NCBI GenBank assembly: GCA_913062925.1
Contig: CAJXWJ010000034.1
Coordinates: 1-37,941, forward strand
Direction: 5' to 3'
Source of the DNA: an uncultured Pseudorhodobacter sp.
Lineage (GTDB): Bacteria > Pseudomonadota > Alphaproteobacteria > Rhodobacterales > Rhodobacteraceae
DNA length: 37,941 bases
Shown here piece after piece: positions 24,801-33,462 of this stretch (within the stretch, counting starts at the first letter, position 1; each line of letters begins with the position of its first letter). The position numbers and the translations under genes are program-made. The notes beneath the pieces are model-generated. The model searched no databases. It was not told the DNA's origin and saw only the letters and a list, made by a program, of their open reading frames with translations.

Positions 24801-24852
24801 TAAAGAAAGCCCGCCGCAGCTGCGGACAAGAGGCCAAGACAGGGGAAACCAG

Positions 24853-25641
24853 ATGATAGACGTCGAAAACCTGCACAAACATTTTGGCGGCTTTCATGCC
24901 GTTGATGGCGCATCGCTTAAAATCCAATCGGGGTCGATCACCGGATTGATCGGGCCGAATGGCGCGGGAAAGACCACGCTTTTCAATGTGATCGCAGGAC
25001 GACTGCCGCCAACCTCGGGGGTTGTGCGGATGGACGGCGAAGACATCACCGGCCTGCCGCCGCATCAGCTGTTCGACAAGGGGCTGTTGCGCACCTTTCA
25101 GATTGCGCATGAATTCGGCTCGATGACCGTGCGCGAAAACCTGATGATGGTGCCGGGCAATCAATCGGGCGAAAGCCTGTGGAACGCTTGTTTTCGTCGT
25201 GGGGCTGTTGCCGCCGAAGAACGGCGTCTGCGCGAAAAAGCCGATGAGGTGCTGGAGTTTCTGACGATCTCGCATCTGGCCGACAACCGCGCTTCTGACA
25301 TCTCGGGCGGGCAGAAAAAACTGCTCGAGCTGGGCCGCACTATGATGGTTGACGCCAAGATGGTGTTTCTGGATGAGGTCGGCGCGGGCGTCAACCGCAC
25401 GCTTTTGAACACCATCGGCGACGCGATTGTGCGGCTGAACCAAGAGCGCGGCTATACCTTTTGCGTGATCGAACATGACATGGATTTCATTGCCCGCATC
25501 TGTGGTCCGGTGATCTGCATGGCCGAGGGCAAGGTTTTGGCCGAGGGCACGATCGACGAGGTCAAGAACAACGAGCGGGTGATCGAGGCCTATCTGGGCA
25601 CCGGCCTGAAGAACAAAGTAAAGGGGGCGGCACATGGCTGA
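24853..25641 (+). CDS. livG: ABC transporter ATPase, LivG type
   Basis: A 262-residue ATPase of the branched-chain amino-acid class. Walker A is GPNGAGKTTL at about 35-44. The signature reads SGGQKKLLELGR. Walker B is MVFLDEVGAGVNRTL: the catalytic Glu is present, but the usual DEPxAGL reads DEVGAGV. The switch His is in VIEHDMDF, and the BCA-type C-terminal tail ends EAYLGTG. It overlaps the next ATPase gene by 8 nt (ATGGCTGA). Confidence 0.94.
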   Translation: MIDVENLHKHFGGFHAVDGASLKIQSGSITGLIGPNGAGKTTLFNVIAGRLPPTSGVVRMDGEDITGLPPHQLFDKGLLRTFQIAHEFGSMTVRENLMMVPGNQSGESLWNACFRRGAVAAEERRLREKADEVLEFLTISHLADNRASDISGGQKKLLELGRTMMVDAKMVFLDEVGAGVNRTLLNTIGDAIVRLNQERGYTFCVIEHDMDFIARICGPVICMAEGKVLAEGTIDEVKNNERVIEAYLGTGLKNKVKGAAHG

Positions 25642-26344
25642 GCCGTTTTTGATTGGCGAGAGCATGACCGGCGGCTATGGCGCGGTCGATATCTTGCACG
25701 ACTGTACCATTGCCGTCGACAAGGGCCAGATTGCGGTGATCGTCGGGCCAAATGGCGCTGGCAAATCCACCGCGATGAAGGCGGTCTTTGGCATGCTGAA
25801 TTTGCGCGGCGGCCGTGTGGTGCTGGACGGCGAAGATATTACCAAGCTGACGCCACAGGCCCGCGTGCGCAAGGGCATGGGGTTTGTGCCGCAGACCAGC
25901 AATATTTTCACCTCGATGACAGTGGAAGAGAACCTCGAGATGGGGGCTTTCATCCGCGAAGACGATATCAAACACACCATGGCGCAGGTTTACGACCTGT
26001 TCCCGATCCTGAAACAAAAGCGGTTTCAGGCGGCGGGCGAGCTGTCGGGCGGGCAGCGCCAGCAGGTGGCCGTGGGCCGCGCGCTGATGACCCAGCCCAA
26101 GGTTTTGATGCTGGACGAACCCACCGCAGGCGTCTCGCCCATCGTGATGGACGAGCTGTTTGACCGCATCATCGAAGTGGCCCGCACCGGAATCTCTATC
26201 CTGATGGTAGAACAGAACGCGCGACAAGCGCTTGATATTGCAGACAAAGGCTATGTTTTGGTGCAGGGCGCGAACCGCTTTACTGACACCGGACAAGCTT
26301 TGCTGGCCGACCCAGAGGTCCGCCGTTCCTTCTTGGGGGGTTGA
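25634..26344 (+). CDS. livF: ABC transporter ATPase, LivF type
   Basis: A 236-residue second ATPase of the transporter. Walker A GPNGAGKST is at about 39-47. The signature is LSGGQRQQVAVGRAL. Walker B is VLMLDEPTAGVSP, followed by MVEQNARQALDIAD with the Gln-containing switch typical of LivF. GYVLVQGANRFTDTG marks the C-terminus. Its start overlaps livG by 8 nt and it ends 4 nt before the livH gene. Confidence 0.96.
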   Translation: MAEPFLIGESMTGGYGAVDILHDCTIAVDKGQIAVIVGPNGAGKSTAMKAVFGMLNLRGGRVVLDGEDITKLTPQARVRKGMGFVPQTSNIFTSMTVEENLEMGAFIREDDIKHTMAQVYDLFPILKQKRFQAAGELSGGQRQQVAVGRALMTQPKVLMLDEPTAGVSPIVMDELFDRIIEVARTGISILMVEQNARQALDIADKGYVLVQGANRFTDTGQALLADPEVRRSFLGG

Positions 26345-26348
26345 GGCT

Positions 26349-27353
26349 ATGGATATGCTAAACGCGCTTGTCGCCTTTTTGAACTATGTCTTCGTGCCGG
26401 CCATGGCCTATGGCAGCCAATTGGCGCTGGGGGCGCTGGGGCTGACCTTGGTCTTCGGCATCTTGCGGTTTTCCAACTTTGCCCATGGCGACACCATGGC
26501 CTTTGGCACCATGTGCGTGATCGGGGTGACATGGCTGTTCCAATCTTGGGGCATCAGCTTTGGCCCGCTGCCCACTGCCCTGCTGGCCCTGCCCTTTGGC
26601 ATCGTGCTAACGGCCGCTTTTGTGCTGGCGACCGACCGGATGGTCTACCGATTTTATCGCGTAAAGAAGGCAAAATCGATCATTCTGGTGATCGTCTCGA
26701 CCGGCGTGATGTTCATCACCAATGGTCTGACCCGCATCATCATCGGCCCGGAAGAGCGCAATTTTCTGGACGGCGAGCGCTTTGTGATCACCGCAGGTCA
26801 GTTCAAGGCCTTGACCGGCCTGACCGAAGGGCTTGCGATCAAAAGCACTGTCGCGATCTCGGTCGTTGTAGCGGCGCTTTGCGTGGCAGCGCTGTTTTGG
26901 TTCTTGCAGCGCACCCGCGAGGGCAAATCCATGCGCGCTTATTCCGACAACGAAGATCTGGCGCTGCTGTCGGGCATCAACCCCGAACGCGTGGTCATGG
27001 TGACATGGATCATCGCGGCAGCGCTGGCGACGATTGCAGGCACGCTTTACGGTTTGGACAAATCCTTCCGCCCCTTTATCTATTTCCAATTGCTGTTGCC
27101 GATTGCGGCCTCGGCGGTGGTGGGCGGGCTGGGCAGCCCCTTGGGCGCGATTGTCGGCGGCTTTATCGTCGCCTTTTCCGAGGTCTTTGTGACCTATGCT
27201 TGGAAAAAGGTCGTGGGCTATCTGGTGGTTTTGGACCTAGAGCCGACCACGCTGCTGCAACTGCTGTCGACCGATTACAAATTCGCCGTCAGCTTTACCA
27301 TTCTGATTATCGTGCTGCTGTTCCGGCCCACTGGCATTTTCAAGGGGAAATGA
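26349..27353 (+). CDS. livH: ABC transporter permease, LivH type
   Basis: A 334-residue inner-membrane permease with about eight hydrophobic segments. Family blocks are LGALGLTLVFGILRFSNFAHGD near residues 25-46, LAQ-like LLSGINPERVVMVTW with its Ala-rich following helix, and AAVVGGLGSPLGAIVGGF. The start at 26349 is chosen because it lies 4 nt after livF; the reading from 26232 is inside livF. The next permease starts 1 nt after its stop. Confidence 0.95.
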   Translation: MDMLNALVAFLNYVFVPAMAYGSQLALGALGLTLVFGILRFSNFAHGDTMAFGTMCVIGVTWLFQSWGISFGPLPTALLALPFGIVLTAAFVLATDRMVYRFYRVKKAKSIILVIVSTGVMFITNGLTRIIIGPEERNFLDGERFVITAGQFKALTGLTEGLAIKSTVAISVVVAALCVAALFWFLQRTREGKSMRAYSDNEDLALLSGINPERVVMVTWIIAAALATIAGTLYGLDKSFRPFIYFQLLLPIAASAVVGGLGSPLGAIVGGFIVAFSEVFVTYAWKKVVGYLVVLDLEPTTLLQLLSTDYKFAVSFTILIIVLLFRPTGIFKGK

Positions 27354-27354
27354 G

Positions 27355-28653
27355 ATGAAGCGTAACCTTTCCCTTTTCGCAGCCGTTGGGGTGCTGTTTT
27401 TGCTGACAGGCATGTTCCAAAGCTGGAACCTTGCTTTGCAGATTTTGAACATCGGCGTGATCTCGGCGATCATGGCTTTGGGCGTCAATATGCAATGGGG
27501 CTATGCCGGGCTGTTTTCCACCGGCATCATGGGCTCGGTGGCGTTGGGCGGCTTGGCGGTGGTGATTGTCTCCAGCAAACCCGTGCCCGAGGCTTGGGCT
27601 GCCGGTGGGCCGCGTCTGCTGCTTGGCTTGGGCTTTGGCATTGCCGTGCTGTTTGCGGCAATCTTTGCCCATCGCAAGATGAAACCGGGGCGCGCGCGGG
27701 GCTGGACCTTGGCCGCGATCCTGATTGGCGGCTTCTTCGCCTATCGTGCGATCTTTGACCCGGCCGCCGATGCGATCGAGGCTTTCAACCCAGCCACCGC
27801 CGGCAATATCGGCGGGCTTGGGCTGCCGTCTTTGTTGGCTTGGCCGGTGGGGGGGCTGTTTGCTGGACTTGCGGCTTGGGCGATTGGCAAGGCGGTTTTG
27901 GGGCTGCGGTCGGATTATCTGGCGATTGCGACCTTGGGCATCGCCGAGATCGTGCTGGCGGTGATGAAAAACGAAGACTGGCTGGCGCGCGGGGTGAAAA
28001 ACATCATCGACCTGCCGCGTCCTTGGCCGGTGCCTTACGAGGTTGATCTGCAAAAAAGCGCCAAATTTCTAACCCTGACCAGCGATTGGGGATTGGATGC
28101 GACCCAAGCCTCGACGATCTTTGTCAAGCTTTTGTATCTGTTGATCTTTACCGTGGTTCTGCTGGCGGTGATCTTTTTGTCAGAGCGCGCTTTGAACAGC
28201 CCATGGGGTCGGATGATGCGCGCGATCCGCGACAACGAGGTCGCAGCAAGTGCGATGGGCAAAGACGTCACCGCGCGGCATTTGCAGATCTTTGTGATCG
28301 GATCTGTTGTCGTGGGGATCGCGGGCGCGATGCTGACCTCGATGGAGGGGCAGCTGACGCCCAACAGCTACACCCCGCTGCGCTTTACCTTTCTGATCTG
28401 GGTGATGGTGATCGTTGGCGGGTCGGGCAACAACTGGGGCGCGGTCTTGGGCGGTTTGCTGCTGGGGTGGCTGTGGTTGATCGTGGAAAACGCAGGGCCG
28501 GTGGCGATGGGCTATATCACCATGCCGATGCCAGATGGTCTGCTGAAAGACCACCTGATCACTGCGGCGCCGCATTTGCGGCTGGTGACTTTGGGCTTGG
28601 TGCTGCTTTTGGTGCTGCGCTTTAGCCCCAAGGGGCTTATTCCCGAGAAATAG
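27355..28653 (+). CDS. livM: ABC transporter permease, LivM type
   Basis: A 432-residue inner-membrane permease with about ten hydrophobic segments. It has LGVNMQWGYAGLFSTG near the N-terminus, LGLRSDYLAIATLGIAEI, and the cytoplasmic coupling block RMMRAIRDNEVAASAMGKDV. It carries an extra hydrophobic and charged insert at about 80-160, longer than in E. coli LivM but usual for large-subunit versions. Its last 17 nt overlap the 3' end of the convergent glycosyltransferase gene. Confidence 0.95.
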   Translation: MKRNLSLFAAVGVLFLLTGMFQSWNLALQILNIGVISAIMALGVNMQWGYAGLFSTGIMGSVALGGLAVVIVSSKPVPEAWAAGGPRLLLGLGFGIAVLFAAIFAHRKMKPGRARGWTLAAILIGGFFAYRAIFDPAADAIEAFNPATAGNIGGLGLPSLLAWPVGGLFAGLAAWAIGKAVLGLRSDYLAIATLGIAEIVLAVMKNEDWLARGVKNIIDLPRPWPVPYEVDLQKSAKFLTLTSDWGLDATQASTIFVKLLYLLIFTVVLLAVIFLSERALNSPWGRMMRAIRDNEVAASAMGKDVTARHLQIFVIGSVVVGIAGAMLTSMEGQLTPNSYTPLRFTFLIWVMVIVGGSGNNWGAVLGGLLLGWLWLIVENAGPVAMGYITMPMPDGLLKDHLITAAPHLRLVTLGLVLLLVLRFSPKGLIPEK

Positions 28654-30181
28654 CCGCAGCGGGCCAAAGCCCCCAATCCTGCCCCATAAAGTGGAAAACC
28701 TCCTGCGGCGCGGCCGTCAGGGGGTTTTCGTTTACGCGGCCAAACACCGTGCCTTGCGGATGCGCAAGCGCCCAAAGCCGCAGGCTGTCCAGATCGGGGG
28801 TCAGCGCCACGGGGTTGGTCAGGCGTCCTAGAAAATTCACCTCGGCATGATATTCAACATTGCTGACCGCAAGGCCATTTGGCGCAAGCTGGGCCAGCCG
28901 ATTGGCCAAGGCTTGCCCGTCATAGCTGGGGTAAAGCGAGGTCAGCACGATCACCGCGTGCAGCCCCAGCGCAAAGCCCGCCCCCATCGCCACGCGGCCA
29001 AGATTTTGTGGCAAAAGCCGCGACAGCAGCGCAAGCGCCAGTAGCACCACGCCAAAGCCCGTCAGCGGCCAAAGCGGCGCAATCGGGTCCATATGGGCGG
29101 GCATGGCGATCAGCCCCTGCCCCAAACCAATCGCCAAAACCGCCGCAATCGCCAGACCCACCCCGCCCCAGCCACGCAGAGCCTTGGCACTGGCAAAGCC
29201 CACCATCAGCGCCACCGCCGGAAAGGCCGGGATCAGGTAATGCACCTGCTTGCCCGAGATCATCGAAAACAACAGCAAAGCCGAAACCGCCCAAAGCGCG
29301 CAAAACCGCAACGCCGGCTCTGCACGCCACGCCTGCCCAATCGCGCGCCAAAGCGCCCAAGACCAGCCCCAAGGAAACAGGATCAGCGGCAAAAGCGCGA
29401 TCAAAAACCACAGCGGGCGATCATGCGCCATCCCGCCCGCCACCCGTGCGGCCGATTGGGTCCAGAGCAGCTCTTTGATAAAGGCCGGTGGTGCGGTGGC
29501 CAAAGTCGGCACCAACCACAGCGCCACCAGCGCCAAAGTCACCAGCAGCGCCAGACCAAAGCCCTTGGCGGCCGCGCGCAGCTGCGGCGGATGCTCAGCC
29601 CAAAGCCGCATTCCCAGCAGCAGCGGCATCAGATGCACGAAAATCACCGGCCCCTTGGCATAGATGCCAAAGGCCAGCGCCAGCCCAAATCCGCCCCAAG
29701 CCCGCGCTGTGTGATCGCCCTGCCCGATCCGCCAGATCGCAGCTGCGCCAGCCAGCACGCAAAGCCCCAAAAGCGCGTCAAACATCGTGGACGAGCCATA
29801 GGTCAGAAACACCGGAAAGCTGATCAGCGCCAGCATCGCCCGCGACGGCAGCGCGGTATCTTGCGGCCACAACCGCCGCGCAAGCATCCCCGTGCCCGCC
29901 ACCATCGCGACCGCGCAGGCAGGCCCCACCAAGCGCGCGGTAAATTCGCTGACCCCAGTGACAAACCAAACCAAATTGATCATGGCAAACAACAGCGGCG
30001 TCTTATGGGTATAAAGCTCGCCATTCTTGGTCAGATGCAGCGGATCATGGCTTTGCCACATCTCCCAAGCCACGCTTAGATATCGGGTCTCATCTATCGG
30101 CAGCAAGGGGCGCATCGCCACCAGCGCCATCAAAAGCCCAGCCGTTGCCGCCAAAATCGCCCAAAATGACACCCGCATCAT
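28637..30181 (-). CDS. ArnT-like membrane glycosyltransferase
   Basis: A 514-residue polytopic membrane protein with about twelve hydrophobic segments. The N-terminal periplasmic loop carries IDETRYLSVAWEMW and LTKNGELYTHKTPLLF, the acidic motif of the GT-C/ArnT (GT83/PMT_2) fold. These enzymes transfer sugars from undecaprenyl-phosphate donors to lipid A or other envelope acceptors. The start at 30181 is set by AGGGAGA a few nt upstream (ATGATG; the second ATG is possible). The longer reading to 30346 has no support. It is convergent with livM and divergent to the dehydrogenase gene. Confidence 0.88.
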   Translation of the reverse strand: MMRVSFWAILAATAGLLMALVAMRPLLPIDETRYLSVAWEMWQSHDPLHLTKNGELYTHKTPLLFAMINLVWFVTGVSEFTARLVGPACAVAMVAGTGMLARRLWPQDTALPSRAMLALISFPVFLTYGSSTMFDALLGLCVLAGAAAIWRIGQGDHTARAWGGFGLALAFGIYAKGPVIFVHLMPLLLGMRLWAEHPPQLRAAAKGFGLALLVTLALVALWLVPTLATAPPAFIKELLWTQSAARVAGGMAHDRPLWFLIALLPLILFPWGWSWALWRAIGQAWRAEPALRFCALWAVSALLLFSMISGKQVHYLIPAFPAVALMVGFASAKALRGWGGVGLAIAAVLAIGLGQGLIAMPAHMDPIAPLWPLTGFGVVLLALALLSRLLPQNLGRVAMGAGFALGLHAVIVLTSLYPSYDGQALANRLAQLAPNGLAVSNVEYHAEVNFLGRLTNPVALTPDLDSLRLWALAHPQGTVFGRVNENPLTAAPQEVFHFMGQDWGLWPAAAISRE

Positions 30182-30360
30182 CGCTCTCCCTTGCCTTTGG
30201 TCTTGGTAGCGCAGCGCCGATGTTTGGTCCATGCCGCAATCAGTCCGAACAAGCCGACAAAACCGACGCATCTTTGTCGCAAAAGCAACGACGAGCGCCG
30301 GAAAACCGATTATCCCTAAGCAAAAGGCGTGTCGCGCCGGATGCAAAGAAGGATTCCCCT

Positions 30361-32784
30361 ATGAAAACCCATACCCGCGTTGTGGTCATTGGCGGTGGCG
30401 TTGTCGGCTGTTCGGTGCTTTACCATCTGACCAAGCTGGGTTGGTCGGATGTGATGCTGATTGAACGCTCCGAGCTGACCTCTGGCTCGACTTGGCATGC
30501 GGCAGGCGGCTTTCACACCCTGAACGGCGACACCAATATGGCCGCGCTGCAAGGCTATACCATCCGGCTTTACAAAGAGCTGGAGGCGATCACCGGCATG
30601 TCTTGCGGGCTGCACCATGTTGGCGGCATCACGCTGGCCGACACCCATGAACGCTTTGACCAGCTAAAGGCCGAACGCGCCAAGCACCGCTATATGGGGC
30701 TGGATACCGAGATTTTGGGGCCGGAAGAGATCAAGGCCTTTACCTCGGGTCTGGTCAATCTGGAAGGAATTGTTGGCGCGCTTTACGACCCGCTGGATGG
30801 CCACCTTGACCCATCGGGCACCACCCACGCCTATGCCAAGGCCGCGCGGATGGGCGGGGCCGAGATTGTGCTGCACAACCGCGTGCTGGAAACCAACCCC
30901 ACCGCCGAGGGCTGGGAAGTGGTCACCGAAAAAGGCACGGTCTACTGCGAACATCTGGTCAATGCGGGTGGGCTTTGGGCGCGCGAAATTGGCGCGATGG
31001 CGGGGGTTTACCTGCCGCTTTTGCCAATGGCGCACCAATATCTGGTCACCGATGATATCCCCGAGATCATGGATATTCTGAAAACCGGCAAGGAATTCCC
31101 GCATGTGATGGATCCGGGCGGCGAAAGCTATCTGCGCCAAGAGGGGCGCGGGCTGTGTATCGGCTTTTATGAAAAGCCCTGCGAGCCTTGGTCGGTTGAT
31201 GGCACGCCGTGGACCTTTGGCCACGAGCTGTTGAACGAATCCTTCGATAAGATCGAAGATTCGGTGAACTTTGCCTATCGGCGTTTCCCCGTGCTGGAAC
31301 GCTCGGGCGTCAAGCGGGTGATCCACGGTCCCTTTACCTTTGCCCCCGATGGCAACCCGCTGATTGGGCCTGTGCAGGGGCTAAAGAACTATTGGTCGGC
31401 CTGTGCGGTGATGGCAGGCTTTAGCCAAGGCGGCGGCATGGGGCTGGCGCTGGCGCAATGGATGATCGAAGGCGAGGTCGAACGCGACCCGCGCGGCTTT
31501 GACGTCAGCCGCTTTGGCACCTGGACCTCGCCCGGCTATACCGTGCCCAAGGTGATCGAGAATTATCAGATGCGGTTTTCGGTCGGCTATCCGAACGAAG
31601 AACGCCCGGCAGCCCGGCCGTTCCGCGTCACCCCGATGTATGACAAATTCACCGAGATGCGCGCGGTTTGGGGCCAGCAATACGGGCTGGAAGTGCCAAA
31701 CTACTACGCTTTGCCCAATGAGCCGGTCTATGAGACCCCCACCTTCAAACGCTCGAACGCTTGGGAGGCCACGCGCCAAGAGGTCATGGCCGTGCGCGAA
31801 GGCGTTGGCATCAACGAGGTGCAGAACTTTGGCAAATACCTTGTCAAAGGCCCCAAGGCCCGCGCTTGGCTTGATCGCATCATGGCCGGCACCATTCCAA
31901 AGGTTGGCCGCCTTAGCCTGACACCGATGCTGGCGCATTCGGGCAAGATCTTTGGCGATTTCACTGTGTCTTGTCTGTCTGAACAGGAATTCCAGCTGAC
32001 CGCCAGCTATGGCGCGCAGGGCTGGCATCAGCGCTGGTTTGAACAGAATATGACCGATGGTGTCACGGTCGAGAATATCTCGGATGCCCGCTCGGGCTTT
32101 CAAATTGCAGGGCCAAAGGCGCGCGAGCTGTTGTCGCGCGTCACCCGCGCCGATGTCTCGGCCGAAGCCTTCAAGTTCATGGATGTCAAACCGATGACCG
32201 TGGGCATGGCAAATTGCATCGTGCAGCGCGTCAGCTACACCGGCGATCTGGGCTACGAGATCTTTACCGACCATATGTCGGTGCGCCATCTTTGGGATGT
32301 GCTGACGGCCGCCGGCGGCGATCTGGGCCTGCGCGCCTTTGGCATGCGGGCGATGATGAGCCTGCGGCTGGACAAATGGTTCGGGTCTTGGGGGCGCGAG
32401 TTCAGCCCCGATTATACGCCTTGTGAAACCGGGCTTGACCGCTTTATCCGCTGGAACAAAGACGCCGATTGGATCGGCAAGGCCCCTGCGATGGCCGAAA
32501 AGGCGGCAGGCGCGAAACGCCGTCTGGTGACCTTTATTGTCGATGCCAAAGACGCCGATGTGGTGGCTTGGGAGCCGATCTGGCTTGAGGGCGCGGTGGT
32601 GGGCTATTGCACCTCGGGCGGCTATGCGCATTTCAGCCAAAAGTCGGTGGCGCTGGGGTTCTTGCCTGCCGACAAGATCAAAGATGGTCTGGAATGCGAG
32701 ATCGAGATCTTGGGCGAGCGGCGGCGCGCCGTGGTGCATCTGGCCCCGCTTTGGGATGGCGACGGCGCAAGGATGCGGGGCTGA
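30361..32784 (+). CDS. Dimethylglycine/sarcosine dehydrogenase-like flavoprotein with GcvT domain
   Basis: An 807-residue two-part enzyme. The N-terminal FAD-dependent oxidoreductase domain (about 1-380) has the dinucleotide motif VVVIGGGVVGCSV and GSTWHAAGG, whose His46 matches the histidine that binds FAD covalently in dimethylglycine dehydrogenase. The C-terminal half (about 430-800) is a GcvT aminomethyltransferase/folate-binding module (REGVGINEVQNFGKYLVKGP, YTGDLGYEIF, then GCV_T_C). Such enzymes oxidatively demethylate N-methylglycines and pass the one-carbon unit to tetrahydrofolate. The exact substrate is not certain. The ATG at 30361 follows AAGAAGGA; the frame is open to 30145, but that part overlaps the divergent gene and is not conserved-looking. 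Confidence 0.92.
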   Translation: MKTHTRVVVIGGGVVGCSVLYHLTKLGWSDVMLIERSELTSGSTWHAAGGFHTLNGDTNMAALQGYTIRLYKELEAITGMSCGLHHVGGITLADTHERFDQLKAERAKHRYMGLDTEILGPEEIKAFTSGLVNLEGIVGALYDPLDGHLDPSGTTHAYAKAARMGGAEIVLHNRVLETNPTAEGWEVVTEKGTVYCEHLVNAGGLWAREIGAMAGVYLPLLPMAHQYLVTDDIPEIMDILKTGKEFPHVMDPGGESYLRQEGRGLCIGFYEKPCEPWSVDGTPWTFGHELLNESFDKIEDSVNFAYRRFPVLERSGVKRVIHGPFTFAPDGNPLIGPVQGLKNYWSACAVMAGFSQGGGMGLALAQWMIEGEVERDPRGFDVSRFGTWTSPGYTVPKVIENYQMRFSVGYPNEERPAARPFRVTPMYDKFTEMRAVWGQQYGLEVPNYYALPNEPVYETPTFKRSNAWEATRQEVMAVREGVGINEVQNFGKYLVKGPKARAWLDRIMAGTIPKVGRLSLTPMLAHSGKIFGDFTVSCLSEQEFQLTASYGAQGWHQRWFEQNMTDGVTVENISDARSGFQIAGPKARELLSRVTRADVSAEAFKFMDVKPMTVGMANCIVQRVSYTGDLGYEIFTDHMSVRHLWDVLTAAGGDLGLRAFGMRAMMSLRLDKWFGSWGREFSPDYTPCETGLDRFIRWNKDADWIGKAPAMAEKAAGAKRRLVTFIVDAKDADVVAWEPIWLEGAVVGYCTSGGYAHFSQKSVALGFLPADKIKDGLECEIEILGERRRAVVHLAPLWDGDGARMRG

Positions 32785-32841
32785 CAAAGCCTGCCCTTAT
32801 CGTGCAAGATAGGGGCAGATCAGCGGTTGCAAAGGGCAGCG

Positions 32842-33453
32842 ATGCAGGGGCTACGAATTGTTATTCCGGCGGCAGGGGCCTCTTCGCGGATGCGCGGCGG
32901 CGACAAGCTGCTGGAGCAAGTCGAGGCCATGCCACTGCTGCGACGCCAAGCCATGCTAGCGCTTGGGCTTTGCGCCGATGTCGTGGTGACGCTGCGACCC
33001 AGCGATGTGGCGCGTCATGCGGTCTTGCGGGGCTTGAAGCTTCAGATTGCTTGGGTGGTGCAGGCCTCCGAAGGCATGGCGGCCTCGATCCGCGCCGGCA
33101 GTCTGGGGGCAAGCGGCAGCGTAATGATCCTGCCCGCCGATATGCCCGAGCTTGACCACAGCGATTTGCAGACCCTGACCCAGGCCTTTGCGGCGGCGCC
33201 GCAGGCGATTTGGCGTGGTGCAAGTGCCGGGGGTCTCGCAGGCCATCCGGTGATTTTCCCTGCCGATCTGGTGGGACAGTTACAAGAGATCTTGGGCGAT
33301 GCAGGCGCTCGTGCGGTGCTGGGGGCAAACGCAAACCGGATCCGGCTGTGCCCGCTGGCGGCAGAGCATGCGCTCACCGATCTGGACACGCCCGAGGATT
33401 GGGCGGCTTGGCGCGCAAAGGCCAAGCCCTCGGCGGCAAAAGCAACACCCTAA
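32842..33453 (+). CDS. MocA/MobA-like nucleotidyltransferase
   Basis: A 203-residue NTP-transferase-fold protein. The nucleotide-binding motif PAAGASSRMRGGDKLLE is at residues 9-25. ILPADMPELD is the metal-binding region, and GHPVIFP is the family's later block. This pattern fits MocA-type CTP:molybdopterin cytidylyltransferases, although no xdhC or molybdoenzyme gene is next to it. ATG 32842 is chosen because AAAGGG lies upstream; the TTG at 32827 is rejected. It follows the flavoprotein gene by 57 nt on the same strand and is convergent with the pilus operon. Confidence 0.82.
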   Translation: MQGLRIVIPAAGASSRMRGGDKLLEQVEAMPLLRRQAMLALGLCADVVVTLRPSDVARHAVLRGLKLQIAWVVQASEGMAASIRAGSLGASGSVMILPADMPELDHSDLQTLTQAFAAAPQAIWRGASAGGLAGHPVIFPADLVGQLQEILGDAGARAVLGANANRIRLCPLAAEHALTDLDTPEDWAAWRAKAKPSAAKATP

Positions 33454-33462
33454 AGCGCCGCG

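Noticed and set aside
23565-24878. 437-residue minus-strand frame
   Set aside because: It is opposite the binding-protein gene, whose signal peptide and family blocks are unambiguous.
29093-30079. 328-residue plus-strand frame
   Set aside because: It is opposite the glycosyltransferase gene and consists mostly of Arg, Gln, Pro and His, with no domain.
30145-30360. N-terminal extension of the dimethylglycine-dehydrogenase-like protein
   Set aside because: It overlaps the start of the divergent glycosyltransferase gene, and ATG 30361 leads directly into the FAD-binding motif.
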